Shown here: piece by piece, positions 1 through 11,408 of the stretch
Position numbering within the stretch: position 1 is the stretch's first letter
Layout of the letters: each line of letters opens with the position of its first letter
Assembly (NCBI GenBank): GCA_030141605.1
Contig: JAQGDQ010000227.1
Location: forward strand, 60,001-97,500
Length of the DNA stretch: 37,500 bases
Reading direction: 5' to 3'
DNA from: Tubiluchus corallicola
Taxonomy: Eukaryota; Priapulida; Priapulimorpha; Priapulimorphida; Tubiluchidae
Notes under the pieces: generated by a model
What the model was told of the DNA's origin: nothing
Seen by the model: only the letters and a program-made list of their open reading frames with translations
Database searches by the model: none
Made by a program: the position numbers and the translations under genes

Positions 1-428
1 ACGCATAACATCAAGTAAGTCACGTGATCATTTGTAAACCTTTCAGGAAAGTTGAAAACATTAGTTCCTTTACTCCACAGAGGACGCAGCCGCAACATTC
101 TGGTTTATTTGAAACTAAATTCGATGCAGCAACGATCCTTATCATCTTCCTCTTATTTCTGTTCGTTTTGTCCAGCTGTGCTCATCATATAATCATTTTT
201 TAGTTTAGATAAAGCCTCAGATACCTATTGATTTTGATCCCAGGGATATCAGACCCATTACTTTGTCTGTTGCGACTTTGACAGTCGAATTTTGAACACT
301 TTCGTATGGGATTCTTATCCAATGCTACAAAGGTCTATTTTATTGTCATGACAGATTTTCCAAAGAAACCACCACCTCCCCCCTCTTGCGTGGACAAGCA
401 TGGTGTTTCTTGTTGTCACAGTTATATG
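1..428. other. Non-coding sequence, nothing recognised
   Basis: This is AT-rich sequence without a convincing open frame, splice-bounded exon or RNA gene. It is probably intron or intergenic DNA upstream of the phosphodiesterase exons. A poly-purine/pyrimidine patch (aaaccaccacctccccc near 365) is the only compositional oddity. Confidence 0.5.
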
Positions 429-441
429 ACCATTCGAAAAC

Positions 442-722
442 AGTAATAATAATAATAATAATAATAATAATCTTTATTTAAGGTCGGCTTTTGGGTTAAC
501 AATTAACATTAGCTCAAAGAGCTATTATCGCCGACTGTAAATTACAACCTACGACTACATAACAGTGACTATTATTACCCCACTTTTACCGTAAATACCA
601 CGCGTCAGGCTGGGCAACAGCAGGTACCATTTTTAAAGTCGTTGGTATGTCCCGGCCGCTGGTTCGAACTCACGACCTCGCAGACGGAAAGCAGGCGCAT
701 TACCACTAGACTAAACCGTCTG
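442..722 (-). mobile_element. tRNA-derived SINE, minus strand
   Basis: Read on the minus strand, the head at 722 starts gacggtttagtctagtgg, which contains a pol III A box (703-714). A B box (AGTTCGAACC) follows at 661-670, so this is a tRNA-derived head. A tRNA-unrelated body of about 180 bp follows. The 3' end reads aaataaagat and then an (ATT)n tail of about 30 nt at 442-471. This head, body and microsatellite-tail order is typical of a SINE. Inverted 9-mers flank it (accattcga at 429-437, tcgaatggt at 724-732); I could not find a clean direct target-site duplication. The SINE family is not identified. Confidence 0.8.
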
Positions 723-1027
723 GTCGAATGGTTTGTAGGGTAGTCAACACGATGTAGAATGAAATGTATCATCTCAAGCTCTCAGAAGCTATCATACACT
801 CACACCCAAAATGGCGATAATTAAGTTAACTGGCCAAAAATTTAAACTCACTGTACAGCAGCAATGAGCTTATACCCTATATATAGAACCATAGAAATTA
901 ATAACAATTCAGGATTCTAGCAGTACGTATTTAACTGCTGATTGAACAAATGCTTATAAAGAATTACGGGAGGAACGTTCGTCGGTCGTTTGAAACAAAT
1001 AGACTTAATTGTGATCAGCAGAACACT

Positions 1028-1129
1028 TCATTTTTCATTGTCCGTTACCATTTTCATTGTCCGTTACCATTTCCATTGTCCGTTACCATTTTCATTGTCC
1101 GTTACCATTTTCATTGTCTGTTATCATTT
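1028..1129. repeat. 19-bp tandem repeat, about 5 copies
   Basis: The unit is cattttcattgtccgttac, repeated about five times with a few substitutions in the third and fifth copies. Because 19 is not a multiple of three, the apparent protein across it cycles through frames. It is not evidence for a gene. Confidence 0.85.
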
Positions 1130-1479
1130 GTTAAACAAGATGTAAGAGTAAATCTCGAGCGCGGCTTAGAAAATAATGACATTCGAACCATTTACAGAAA
1201 GAGAGACACTAATGTAATTAAAATGTATATAGATATTGCAAAAGAACTCACCCAAAATGATCTCATCGTATATTGACTATACTGGCGTACTGTTTATATA
1301 GGAATGACATTAACGTAAGATGATCTATGTATGTAGAAGCTACAACATATACTACTTGTACATACAGTATAACATGTATAAACATTGTACGCAAATATTA
1401 GAAATGTAATTAAACTTGATAAATCGTAATGCAGAATTGTTAGCTTGTTTAGTAAGAAATTGGTAACTGTGAAGAATTT

Positions 1480-1620
1480 AATTAAAAAATTTATTTAATG
1501 TGCATAATGTAAAGATTTATTGATTTATTTAACATTTTTGTACTTGTGTGCCCTGCAAATAGATGGCTTATTGTATCATTTTCAATAAAGATTTTTAATA
1601 ATAATACTAATAATAATAAT
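1480..1620 (+). mobile_element. Probable retroelement 3' end with AATAAA and TAA tail
   Basis: An AT-rich stretch ends in caataaagatttttaataat followed by (TAA)n. The sequence aataaagat followed by a TTA/TAA trinucleotide tail resembles the 3' end of the minus-strand SINE at 442-480. It could be the 3' end of a LINE or another retroposon. No coding part is recognisable just upstream, so the call is tentative. Confidence 0.35.
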
Positions 1621-1631
1621 CTCTTTCTCTC

Positions 1632-1669
<38 letters not shown>

Positions 1670-1711
1670 GTTCTCTCTCCCTCTCTCTCTCTCTCGCTCG
1701 CTCTCTCTCTC

Positions 1712-1763
<52 letters not shown>

Positions 1764-1814
1764 CCTCTCTCTCTTTCTCTCTTTCTCTCTCTCTTTCTCT
1801 CCCTCTCCTTCTCC

Positions 1815-1877
<63 letters not shown>

Positions 1878-1997
1878 GTCTCTCTTTCTCTCTCTCCCTC
1901 TCCTTCTCCCTCTCGTTCTCTCTCCCTCTCTCTACCTCTCTCTCTCTCCCTCTCTCTCTCTCCCTCTCTCTCTCTCTCTGTCTCTCTTTCTCTTTCT
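1621..1997. repeat. (CT)n microsatellite, about 375 bp, interrupted
   Basis: This is a long CT dinucleotide run with scattered CCCT, TTTC and CTCG interruptions. Both strands give long low-complexity open frames (Ser/Leu on plus, Arg/Glu on minus). These are artefacts of the repeat. Confidence 0.97.
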
Positions 1998-3227
1998 AGC
2001 ACTGTACGTATTTAGCCTCGCCCACGTGCATGACCTTTTCAAATACAGGTTTCTTGAGTACGTGGTAAATGTTAGCAATATCTTATTAATAATGGGTGCC
2101 AAACGTTATGCCACTGTCTTATTAATAATGATTCAGCTATACTGTCTGTGCGTGCTAAGCGTTTAGTAAAGGGTATATAATGGCTCAAAGCTTGGCACGT
2201 ATAATAATAATACCGTATATACCGTATAATACCTGAAGTGATTTCAGAAAAATTGCCATAAAGAATTATATTACTTTACAGCAATTTTATACATATGTCG
2301 TACTCGCGTTAAAAGGAATTTTTGTTTGTTTTCATTTTAAATCTCCAGCAATACTCCCATTACATGACGTCACCTACGCAGAGAGCAAATCAGGGAAAAG
2401 AAAAGAAATGTTAAATTGTGACCCATGAAATTTTCCATGTAAATCAATATTATTTAGCATGTAGGTTACCTGCTGGAAAGACTTGTGTAACTAGAAATAA
2501 TAGTTTAAAATGTTCGTGCCAATTGGAAAAATGTCGCAGGCTCACCCTCCAGGGTGCGGCACTCACTAATCAAAAAACGTATTTTTATCTTATTGACAAG
2601 ATACAGTTTTTTAAAATTGTACCTAATTAGTAACATGCCTGCTACGAATGCTCTGATTACTTTTTCAAAGTTTACAAAATGCTATCTAAACTTGTTTCAA
2701 ATGACCTACCATTAAAATGGCTGCGCCTAAGGGCCATCGCGGGAGTTTAATTTTACAAGTTTTCTACAGTCTTACTGCCGACACAAGCCCTGCATGCAAA
2801 AAGCCAGTATGTCATTGGCATAAAATTTCAAGATGAATTTTAAGCTCTGTGTAAGTGGGGGGTTTTCTTATAAACGACGCAGATTAATTCTTAATGACAA
2901 GAAAAGTGACAACGAATAAAAAAATGAAGTAATTACTTCGAGCTTTTATTTGTATTATTAATAACACGTGAAAGAAACAATCTAAAAAGATACAGAAGCA
3001 CAGCAGAATAGAAGAGCAATAGGAAACACAATAGGAATGTTTTTTTAGTTTTAGTTTATTATTATCACATTCAGTACAACAGAAAGCACATAGTGACATC
3101 AAAATTATGTCATACTGTAATAAATTATTATGTTTTATACACTATCGTTATCATAAAAGAATAATTGTACTGCAGTGGGCTAGAGAAGCAAAGGCTTGTA
3201 TAAGCCCACTGTCATGTGAATCGGACA
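1998..3227. other. Non-coding AT-rich stretch
   Basis: There is no supportable exon or RNA gene here. Small open frames lack conserved motifs. A short (ATA)n run near 2200-2230 and the small palindrome caccctccagggtg near 2543 are the only structures seen. Confidence 0.5.
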
Positions 3228-3515
3228 AAAAAAGAATGGGTGAGTGAACAAAAAAAACACTGGGAGAAAGGTTAGATCACACAGGAAGGGTAAAAGGAGA
3301 GTTAGTGGAAATGGTAGAAAGACAGTAGATTGTGCTATGTTGACATCAGCTCTAAAGATTTATCAATGATGCCTTGTTTTGCATAATCTGTACCAGGATT
3401 GTGGTATGGCTGCTGCAGTATATGTAGGATATTAGGAAGTGTTAAAGTAAGAAATTACTAGTTAGACACAATCACAGAACAGCGTGGTCACAACAGAAAC
3501 TAACTTTTTCCATTA
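3228..3515 (+). repeat. Left arm of a long inverted repeat
   Basis: This arm is an imperfect reverse complement of 4138-4420. Matched pieces include gagtgaacaaaaaaa, gggagaaaggttagatcaca, acagtagattg, gcataatctgtacca and cttactttaacacttccta (reverse strand). Together the arms make a foldback of about 1.2 kb. A TTAA-flanked MITE occupies the space between them. Confidence 0.85.
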
Positions 3516-3521
3516 ACTTAA

Positions 3522-4137
3522 AGGAAGACAGGACGACAGACAGGTTTTTCATGTACTGCCACATTTTTAAGTCCGAAGTAAACATTTTAACACAATTAAT
3601 ACTGCAAAAGTGTTTCTGATAATTAAGTAATAGATTAAAATCTTAATTAGCGGTGGGCGAGCCCAATTATTGATGACATCACAAATTAACATAATTTTCA
3701 AACAGCAAAAATATTCCGCGAGCGTGTTGCGCGTGTATTCGAAAGCGAAGATTGAAGTACAGTGCTCAGATATTCAGTGTGTTGTACTAAAACTAGACAA
3801 GTTTTACGATAAAAATTGAAATTTCAAATTTACCGATTTACCGCTGTGCTCACACATGAGCTGTCTAACGTGTGTAATTCGTCACAAATTAACACATCTG
3901 AACGGAGAGGTACAGCCCTTGTTTCTTGTGCAATGCCTTTCTGAAATCCAGGCGATAGTCTAACTGCGAATGGCGAAATGCAGGTAACAGCGAAGAACTA
4001 GTGGCGTGAACGCGAAATTGTGTTTGTGTGGTAGTAATTCTTTCACGTAAGTCTTTTGTGAAAAAATAGGTTCCATTCAATATTTTAAACAGTAGATTGT
4101 TTTGATCTACAGTTTAACATAGGGTCCGGTTCTAATC
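3522..4137 (+). mobile_element. TTAA-flanked MITE, interior type 1
   Basis: It begins after TTAA (3518-3521) with aggaagacagg. Its interior is shared with copies at 31239-31843, 34961-35587 and, inverted, 13977-14861 and 34564-34960: ttttaacacaattaatactg, gtgttgtactaaaactag, aatttaccgctgtgctcac, agtagattgttttgatctac. The right end is degenerate (gggtccggttctaat), but its reverse complement still resembles the family terminus. It has no coding capacity, so it would depend on another element's transposase. Confidence 0.75.
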
Positions 4138-4420
4138 TAATGGAAAAAGTTTGTTTCTGTTGTTCTGTGATTGTGTCTAACTAGTAATTTCTTACTTTAA
4201 CACTTCCTATTATCCTACACCTACTGCAGCAGTCATACCACAATGCTGGTACAGATTATGCAAAACAAGGCATCATTGGTAAATCTTTACAGCTGATGTC
4301 AACGTAGCGCAATCTACTGTCTTTCTTCCTACCATTTCCCCCAACACATCCTTCTACCCTTCCAGTGTGATCTAACCTTTCTCCCAGTTCTTTTTTTGTT
4401 CACTCATCCATTCTTTTTAA
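4138..4420 (-). repeat. Right arm of a long inverted repeat
   Basis: This is the inverted counterpart of 3228-3515, with the same order of blocks read on the minus strand. The homology stops close to the MITE edge on both sides (ccatta on the left, taatgg on the right). This suggests the MITE inserted into the loop or was part of the foldback from the start. Confidence 0.85.
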
Positions 4421-5177
4421 TACAAAATAGTCATCGATATTAAACTTTTCATGCCACTTCTAAGCAGTCCGAAACCATCCAACAATTAGCTAATATCTCT
4501 TAGCAAAAATACAATTACTGTTAAGTTGACCTTCTGTCCCGTAGGCCTAAAAGAACACTCTGTGATTATTCTTCTATTCCAATACTGTCTTGTAGATGTT
4601 TTCCTTCAGCTGGTCATGACTTCCTCTTCACGGTATCTGCAGTTTTAGTCTCGCTACGTATTTCCTTTCCGGTTTGTTCAATTTTTGTTTCGATCTTCAT
4701 TTTCTAACAGTTTTGCGTGTCCAGCTCCCATTGAAATTTGAGCTAAATCTGTCATTTATCCACCTGGGTCATTTTAAAAATACATAAAATGTAATTAAGT
4801 TCATTTCAAAAGCACAAAAGCATTAAAATATTTCCTTGATATGAAACTGATAACTGTTGCCAGGATTATCTTCTCAGGGCTTTTAATTAAATCGAAATTA
4901 TGTAAATAAGACACCTAAATCTGGAATTTTTGCTAAAGAAACTTCAGACGAGCTTCAGACGAGGAAAATACAACCTAATGGTAATCAGACATCTGTTAAG
5001 TAGGAATGTTTTTCTGGTTAGATATCATCATACGTATCCTGTGTTCATTCGTCGAAGCACATAACACTGTTAACCTTCTGTAGCCAAGCGCTTCGATCCT
5101 TAACTACTTTCCACGATCAAGTATCTTTCAGAATAAGCCTTTTCACAGTTCCAGCAATTGATGATGATTGTGAAAAG
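4421..5177. other. Non-coding stretch, nothing recognised
   Basis: AT-rich DNA without conserved frames, tandem arrays or recognisable element ends. A local duplication (cttcagacgagcttcagacgag near 4942) is the only small feature. Confidence 0.45.
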
Positions 5178-5464
5178 GTCAAAGGTTAAGTGTACCAGAC
5201 GCATTTGTGTACACGTGACAACCCTCGCAGCCCATGCTTTTGTAACGGTAACAGTTTTAACACGTTTTAACAGCTAGCTAGAATCTTACCTAGTTCATTT
5301 TTTCTTGTTTCCAAGCAAGATCCTGCTAGTAAATCACTCTATGCACAGACGAATGCATAATTAAGTAAAGTCCCCGTTACTGAACTGATGCGACCGACGG
5401 TTTTCTTTTGCCAACGTTATGGTTGTAGTTAAGACGCGCTGCTGTGGTACATTTAACCTTTGAC
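5178..5464. mobile_element. Small TIR element (MITE), copy 1
   Basis: It is bounded by inverted repeats: gtcaaaggttaagtgtacca at 5178-5197 and tggtacatttaacctttgac at 5445-5464, which pair at 19 of 20 positions. A second copy lies at 12834-13135 and an inverted internal fragment at 12296-12370. Similarity between the copies also includes about 40 bp left of the TIR (gattgatgatgat.gtgaaaa), so the true element may be larger than the inner TIRs. No coding capacity; superfamily not assigned. Confidence 0.7.
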
Positions 5465-5515
5465 ATACAGCAACTGCGCGTGCGCACAACGAAACAGTGA
5501 AGAGACTTATTGAAT

Positions 5516-5735
5516 TCAATCAACGTAGCTACAAATAAATAATGGCTGGCACTTAATTAGTACATGTACACTATAATAGATCCATAAGCCTAACACAGCT
5601 TTTTGCTTCAAATCCAGCCTTTTCCTTGCTTTCTTTGATGGTTGAACTGATTCATGGAAAGTTTTGTTAAGTGGACAATCTTCAAGTAACCTCAGAGGAT
5701 GACCCAAGAAATTAAGTCCTCTGCGTTCAATCTTC
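5516..5735 (-). pseudogene. LINE ORF2 C-terminal fragment, minus strand
   Basis: The minus-strand translation contains GHPLRLLEDCPLNKTFHESV followed by PSKKARKRLDLK. This resembles the conserved tail of RTE-like LINE ORF2 proteins (GHVLR.PED.P followed by a basic KRPRGRP-like stretch). It is too short and isolated to be functional. The family comparison is from memory. Confidence 0.5.
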
Positions 5736-5779
5736 CTGGTCTATTTTTCTTCCTTGGTTTTATCGTACAAATCTTTGTT

Positions 5780-5945
5780 GCTTATAACTTTTGGCCATTT
5801 CATCTCCAGTAACGATCTGTACAAAAGCCTTGAAAGGCTTTTCAGTAACAAAAATATCAGCTTAAACTGCAAACTTATGATCTTCAAAACTTTCGTATCA
5901 TCCACCTTTCTATACAATTCAGAACTGTCGACCTTGAAAGTAATA
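5780..5945 (+). pseudogene. LINE reverse-transcriptase C-terminal fragment, plus strand
   Basis: The plus-strand frame reads NKNISLNCKLMIFKTFVSST then FLYNSEL. This matches the segment after the RT catalytic core in many LINEs (KL.IF.T.V.S.LLY..E.W.L). In an intact LINE it would lie N-terminal to the kind of segment found at 5516-5735, but here the two are on opposite strands. Local inversion or two independent insertions are both possible. Confidence 0.5.
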
Positions 5946-5950
5946 ATCAA

Positions 5951-6066
5951 CTGGTTAGATAGTGCAGTTCTGGATTATAACAATGGCAACTATCTACATA
6001 CGCATCAATTGGTTAAATAGAGCAGTTCTGGATTATTACCATGGCAACTGTCTACGTAAACATTAT
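5951..6066. repeat. 58-bp direct duplication
   Basis: Two adjacent copies with 58-bp spacing share tggtta.atag.gcagttctg and atggcaact.tctac. The divergence suggests an old duplication. Confidence 0.75.
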
Positions 6067-6540
6067 TGCGCGTCCCTGGCAACCACGTTTCCATGTAACC
6101 ATTTGAACGGTCTGATTTTCTACTTGCGTGATTGTGGCATTATTTAATTTTACTTGCATTTCTACTCATATCGACCAGCTGCAGTTGTACAACGGACAAA
6201 GACACAATTGACACACGCAGCTAACATTCTTATCATTGTCGCTGACATTGAAGATGCAAATGCATGTAGAACAAAGGCTTGTTAACTAATCATTGTCATT
6301 GCTACTGAAGAAGATATCATCGTTACTACTCGATCCTGAAAAAATTCCAAATACATCATTAAACTGATAATGACATTGGAGAAACGTAGCTCCTGGTGGC
6401 TGCTGATACATAAACTGGTGAAGTTTGCTGTTAATTCGCTTTGGGTACAGATGAGAAAGACACACCTGCTGCTCACAGTAAGGAAACTTCTACTTAACTC
6501 CCACTGACTGCTGATAGTAAAAGAACTGCTGACTGCTTGT

Positions 6541-7190
6541 TCTGACTGCCGATGCTGAAGAAACTTCTGATAACTTATGCTGAATGCTGATACTGAAAAA
6601 ACTTCTGATAACTTATGCTGATTGCTGATACTGAAGAAACTTCTGATAACTTATACTGACTGCTGATGCTGAAGAAACTTCTGATAACTTATTCTGACTG
6701 CTGATGCTGAAGAAACTTCTGATAACTTATGCTGACTGCTGATACTGAAGAAACTTCTGATAACTTATACTGACTGCTGATACTGAAGAAACTTCCGGTA
6801 ACTTATACTGACTGCTGATACTGAAGAAACTTCCGATAACTTATACTGACTGCTGATACTGAAGAAACTTCCGGTAACTTATACTGACTGCTGATACTGA
6901 AGAAACTTCTGATAACTTATACTGACTGCTGATACTGGAGAAACTTCTGGTAACTTATGCTGACTGCCGGTGCTGAAGAAACTTCCGGTAACTTATACTG
7001 ACTGCTGATACTGAAGAAACTTCTGATAACTTATTCTGACTGCTGATACTGAAGAAGCTTCTGATAACTTATACTGACTGCTGATACTGAAGAAACTTCT
7101 GATAACTTATACTGACTGCTGATACTGAAGAAACTTCTGATAACTTATGCGGACTGCTGATACTAAAGAAACTTCCGATAGATGCTGAAG
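6541..7190. repeat. 38-bp minisatellite, about 17 copies
   Basis: The unit is built from ctgataacttatactgactg then ctgatactgaagaaactt, repeated in register from about 6550 to 7185. Variants are tct/tcc, tatact/tatgct and gatact/gatgct. A degenerate copy precedes it at 6488-6540. No open frame survives, since 38 is not a multiple of three. Confidence 0.95.
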
Positions 7191-7199
7191 TTTTTGAGA

Positions 7200-8600
7200 C
7201 AGAAGGTTAATGTGTTGTAATTTCGCTAGGCTCTACAACGCAAAGCAGCTGATGCTACAGGAATCTCTCTACGTTCTACGAAGCTTTTACTGTTTCTTGA
7301 AATGCGTCATAGAAACAATGCAATAAAAATACCACCTCTAGTCCAATATAACAAAATACAAACAAGATAACAAAGATAACAATAACAACTTTGCTTTAAG
7401 CTTTTTCACACAATATCTTTTTCGCATGGATCCGTTTTAGGTTGACCTTATCGAACATATTCCACCGTGTACACACTCTAGACCCTCACACCATACATCT
7501 TCAACGTATACGATAATTTCAAGACTACCTGAGGTGCGCAGGATCATTGTAATGCGAGCTAAACTCTCCCGAGGCTTAACGAATTCTGCAAACGTTCATC
7601 TCCTGTGGCTCAATTTACAGTCAAATTAACGTCTATCTTAGAAGCCATAATTTCAGCTAGACTGGAAACGGCCTGTTCTTGACCAAGTCGTGAAAGCAAA
7701 TTTCCAGTGAAACTTATTAGACAGTCGTCTGTGCAAACGATTGGACGGAAATCTAGACTACATTGTTATACGTGAACAATTACAGTTACTCAGAACATTG
7801 TAAACTTGTGGATAATCAAGAGATGTGTTCGGGCAGAAGCATCGTGGATAGGATTTCCACCTCTTAGCGAACCGAAATCAGGAGTTAAGAACCATCTAGG
7901 GTCTAGGGGACACAGTAAGATCCCCAGAGGGACAGGAGGAAAGAACTCCGGAAACCGACGTATATTTCGTGTACTTTAGACGTCTTGTGAAGGTTTTTTC
8001 GTAAACATGTCAAGAAGCATAAAACAGAACTTCCATTTTTGCAGTTCTTTCCGTGTCCCAATATATTTCTCACATCTTTGAGGTTGATGGAGATAGTTTT
8101 TAGCAAAAAAATATTAAAAAACATTATGTTGCGTGAATTTAAGCTAAGTCTTCTCTACCCACTCTTAAATTTCAATGCGATTGTCGAAATCAGGTGATAC
8201 AGAATTTTTGCAAAATCCGACCGTATTATGTATGTACTGCTGAATCTCAAGAAATCTCTAGCCGAATCAGAAGTGGACGACTTACAAATACAACCTACAG
8301 GTCTTTACTTCAATGTGATTGTTTACAGCACTGTAATCAAATATAGAAATCTGCAATGTCTCTAACTCAGATAAATTCTAACATTTTTATGCTGGACAGC
8401 TATTTTAGTTGAAAGTAAGCTGCAGTTTTGTCGAACATTTGAACATTCGCTGCGTAGCTACATTATATACAGTATATATTATATCATTACATTATATCGC
8501 TGGCTTTATATTAGAACCAGTTATTTGGGTATGAGCAGAAATAAATAATCTGGCTGGAATTATTGAGTGTTTGCAAAGGTTAAACGGCGCAGGCCTATTT
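7200..8600. other. Non-coding stretch, nothing recognised
   Basis: There are no tandem arrays, recognisable element ends or splice-bounded conserved frames in about 1.4 kb. It is probably intron or intergenic DNA containing decayed repeats. Confidence 0.45.
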
Positions 8601-8610
8601 GAAAACGTCC

Positions 8611-8853
8611 ACAAGCTTGCAGCCACTTCGTACTGTACGTGTTGATTTAGCTTGTCTTCAATATTGCTGTCAAACTGAATCTTGAACGCCTACAAGCTTG
8701 CAGCCACTTCGTACTGTACATGTTGATTTAGCTTGCCTTCAATATTGCTGTCAAACTGAATCTTGAACGCCTACAAGCTTGCAGCCACTTCGTACTGTAC
8801 ATGTTGATTTAGCTAGTCTTCAATATTACTGTCAAACTGAATCTTGCTGACCA
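8611..8853. repeat. 81-bp tandem triplication
   Basis: Three nearly identical copies start at 8611, 8692 and 8773, each beginning acaagcttgcagccacttcg. They differ at only a few positions, so this is a recent local amplification. 81 is divisible by three, but no frame is open across the array. Confidence 0.95.
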
Positions 8854-8895
8854 TTAAGCTAATAGTTACTCCCCACCGGCTGGCTTAGGCTGTGA

Positions 8896-8966
8896 TAAGG
8901 AAGACCGGATAATTTTTCATATATTACCCCATTTTCAAGTCCGGTATAAGGTATACATACTACGTA
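8896..8966 (+). mobile_element. Fragment of the TTAA MITE left end
   Basis: The sequence taaggaagaccggataattt then accccattttcaagtccgg matches the first 70 bp of the type 1 MITE. No interior or right end follows. Confidence 0.7.
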
Positions 8967-9113
8967 TTGAATAACATTGCACTGAATATACGGTATAGAA
9001 CAACTTCTGTTAAGATAAAATCAGCATTTGTCTTTCATTTCAGTAGACCATCAGGAGCTATTCATCTAACTATCTTGGGCCGTTATCTTTATGACTCCTT
9101 GCTTGAGTCTTAA

Positions 9114-10276
9114 AGGAAGACAGGATGACTTTTCATATACTACCCCATTTCAAGTACAGTAAAGCGTGTACATTTTAACACAATTAATACTGCAAAATCG
9201 TTTCTGATAGTTAAATAATAGATTAAAATCTCAATCAATGGCGCTATTTACATGCATAAGATTTAGATCTCAAGCACTTCAAAACTTCTTTATATATATA
9301 TATAAACTTTATTTATTTTGAGTGGATTTACAACACAGTAACTATTACTGATCACAGTATTTCCACTATGTGCAGTGAAGAAATATACAATTAGTTAGTT
9401 CGAGTAAGTAATAACTAAAAATAGTTAATTCAAAAATACGACTAGTTCATTAGTTAATACTTAATTGAAATTTTCAAAACCCATACAATAGATAAGATAA
9501 CAGAAACGATTCTCGATGTACATAAGCCTATAAGCCCATGCAAAGTATAAGTACGTTTTAGTGTAGATTCCAGTTATTACAGCAGTACATATAGTTGATT
9601 TTAGCATACGTTGTTTATTAATGAAACTTGATTGAAAGACTACATAATAACTTAAAATACAATTATACGTGCAATCAGTTAGCAAAACGTTTAGCGGACT
9701 TTATGTAGTTACGCAACAATTTGAAGAGAATGTCACTGGATGGATGTCCTGATTATTTAGTGTTCACTGCACAGTTTTTATTGCTAAAGAAATTTTAAGC
9801 TGCTAGTCTTCACTGCGCATGCGCTTGAATTTACACGTTGGCATCACTATAATTATAAGATGAGTCGATTTTAGTTCTCTAGAAATTGCTTTATTTAAAA
9901 GACACTTGGAGATGCTGTAATTACTTTTGTAAAGGACCCCTCATCATTTTTCCCCTTCTATTCTTGTGTTCTGGATTGTCGCTAGTTATTTCCTGTTATT
10001 TCTGGTGACTTACGTTTTATATGTCATTTGATTCCAAATTTCACTACTAAATCAATGACCATTTCTGCCTCTGATATATTACGTAAGCATGGCTTCTATT
10101 TTTCTGCAGTAATTATTAATTGTTTACGTTCATCAATAGTTAGGCTCGCCCGTTTACTAATTAAGTTTTTAATCTATTATTTAATTCTCAGAAAAGCTTT
10201 TGCAGTATTAATTGTGTTAAAATGTACACGTTTTATGAGACGCGAAAACGGGTAGTATGTATAATAAAATCTTCCT
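9114..10276. mobile_element. TTAA-flanked element with long inverted ends
   Basis: The left end aggaagacagg follows TTAA at 9110-9113. The right end, read in reverse, is aggaagattttatt, and TTAA follows at 10277-10280. About 130-150 bp at each end are inverted copies of one another (ttttaacacaattaatactg and ttaaataatagattaaaa occur in both). The centre is AT-rich, with a (TA)n run at 9292-9304, and encodes nothing recognisable. The TTAA on both sides is what piggyBac-type transposition leaves; superfamily assignment is inference. Confidence 0.7.
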
Positions 10277-10500
10277 TTAATGGATTTAGGTTTGGTAATA
10301 CGTAAGGAGAGACGTTATATTGACAGTGTGATATTTACAGTATTGTTCAACAATTATCTGCTTGTTTCTTCCTAATAAAACTTTTTTGTCATTTTTCAGA
10401 TCAGGCACTTTGGTATTTGTGTGTTCACTTGTTTTTGGAACACGGTTTGGTTCAACGTTTTCAGCTAGACGTAGCGAAGATAATGAAATGTTTTGGTATG

Positions 10501-10801
<301 letters not shown>

Positions 10802-11077
10802 TATGGAAGTATCAGTACTCAGGGCCCCTTGAAACCTTAATCAAGGCTTCCTCAGAGCTGAAAACTATTGATTCATTGATTCTTTCCTCGGCTTGCTATC
10901 CAGCGTATTATTAATTCCCATGTTAATTGTCATAAATGCTGTGGAAGCAACAATTATAAAACTGATAAATTATTAAAATCTTAATGTCCAGGTAATTACC
11001 AGTGATGGCACAAAGCTATGAGGGATGAACATCGGAGTTCGGATTGCCTAGAGCATTGGGCGTACAGTATACTACTC

Positions 11078-11151
11078 ATCCGGTGAAATAGTGGTCTAAG
11101 TATCTGCCTTGTAAGCAGAAGGTCCTTGGTTCTAATCCAGGACTGTGTCCA
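11078..11151 (+). mobile_element. tRNA-like SINE head or tRNA-Thr pseudogene
   Basis: An A-box-like tagtggtctaag lies at 11089-11100 and a good B box, ggttctaatcc, at 11128-11138. The anticodon arm reads tctgccttgtaagcaga, which would give anticodon TGT (Thr). The T stem cttgg/ccagg can pair. The 3' side (actgtgtcca) does not pair with the 5' side to make an acceptor stem, so it is not a functional tRNA. It is more likely a SINE head or pseudogene. Confidence 0.65.
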
Positions 11152-11408
11152 AACTTTTTTCTTACATTTTCTGTCTTTCAAATCAGGAATCAATATTCGA
11201 GTGATTGCAAAAAAAGACAAAGACGAGATTTATTTACCCTCGCTCATTTAACAGACAACATTTACCAGTCATTGACCTCAGCACATGAGTAAGGAGTAAG
11301 CATTATCCAATTAACTCATTGGACACATGTACTGATGTCAAGAACAAGAATGACTCCACCCACTCACCAATCACTGGACCAATCAGCATTCAGCTGAACT
11401 TGGCCAGT

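Noticed and set aside
1546-2166. Long Ser/Leu-rich plus frame and Arg/Glu-rich minus frame
   Set aside because: Both are translations of the CT microsatellite at 1621-1997.
6541-7190. CRISPR-like array
   Set aside because: The whole 38-bp unit repeats with no unique spacers, and the context is a eukaryotic genome.
10399-10495. Possible exon between tttttcag and gtatgt, reading SGTLVFVCSLVFGTRF
   Set aside because: Splice-like ends are present, but there is no similarity to PDE7 or any family I know, it is short, and it runs straight into a microsatellite. Not strong enough to annotate as an exon.
11078-11151. Functional tRNA-Thr(TGT) gene
   Set aside because: The T and anticodon arms look reasonable, but the acceptor stem cannot pair.
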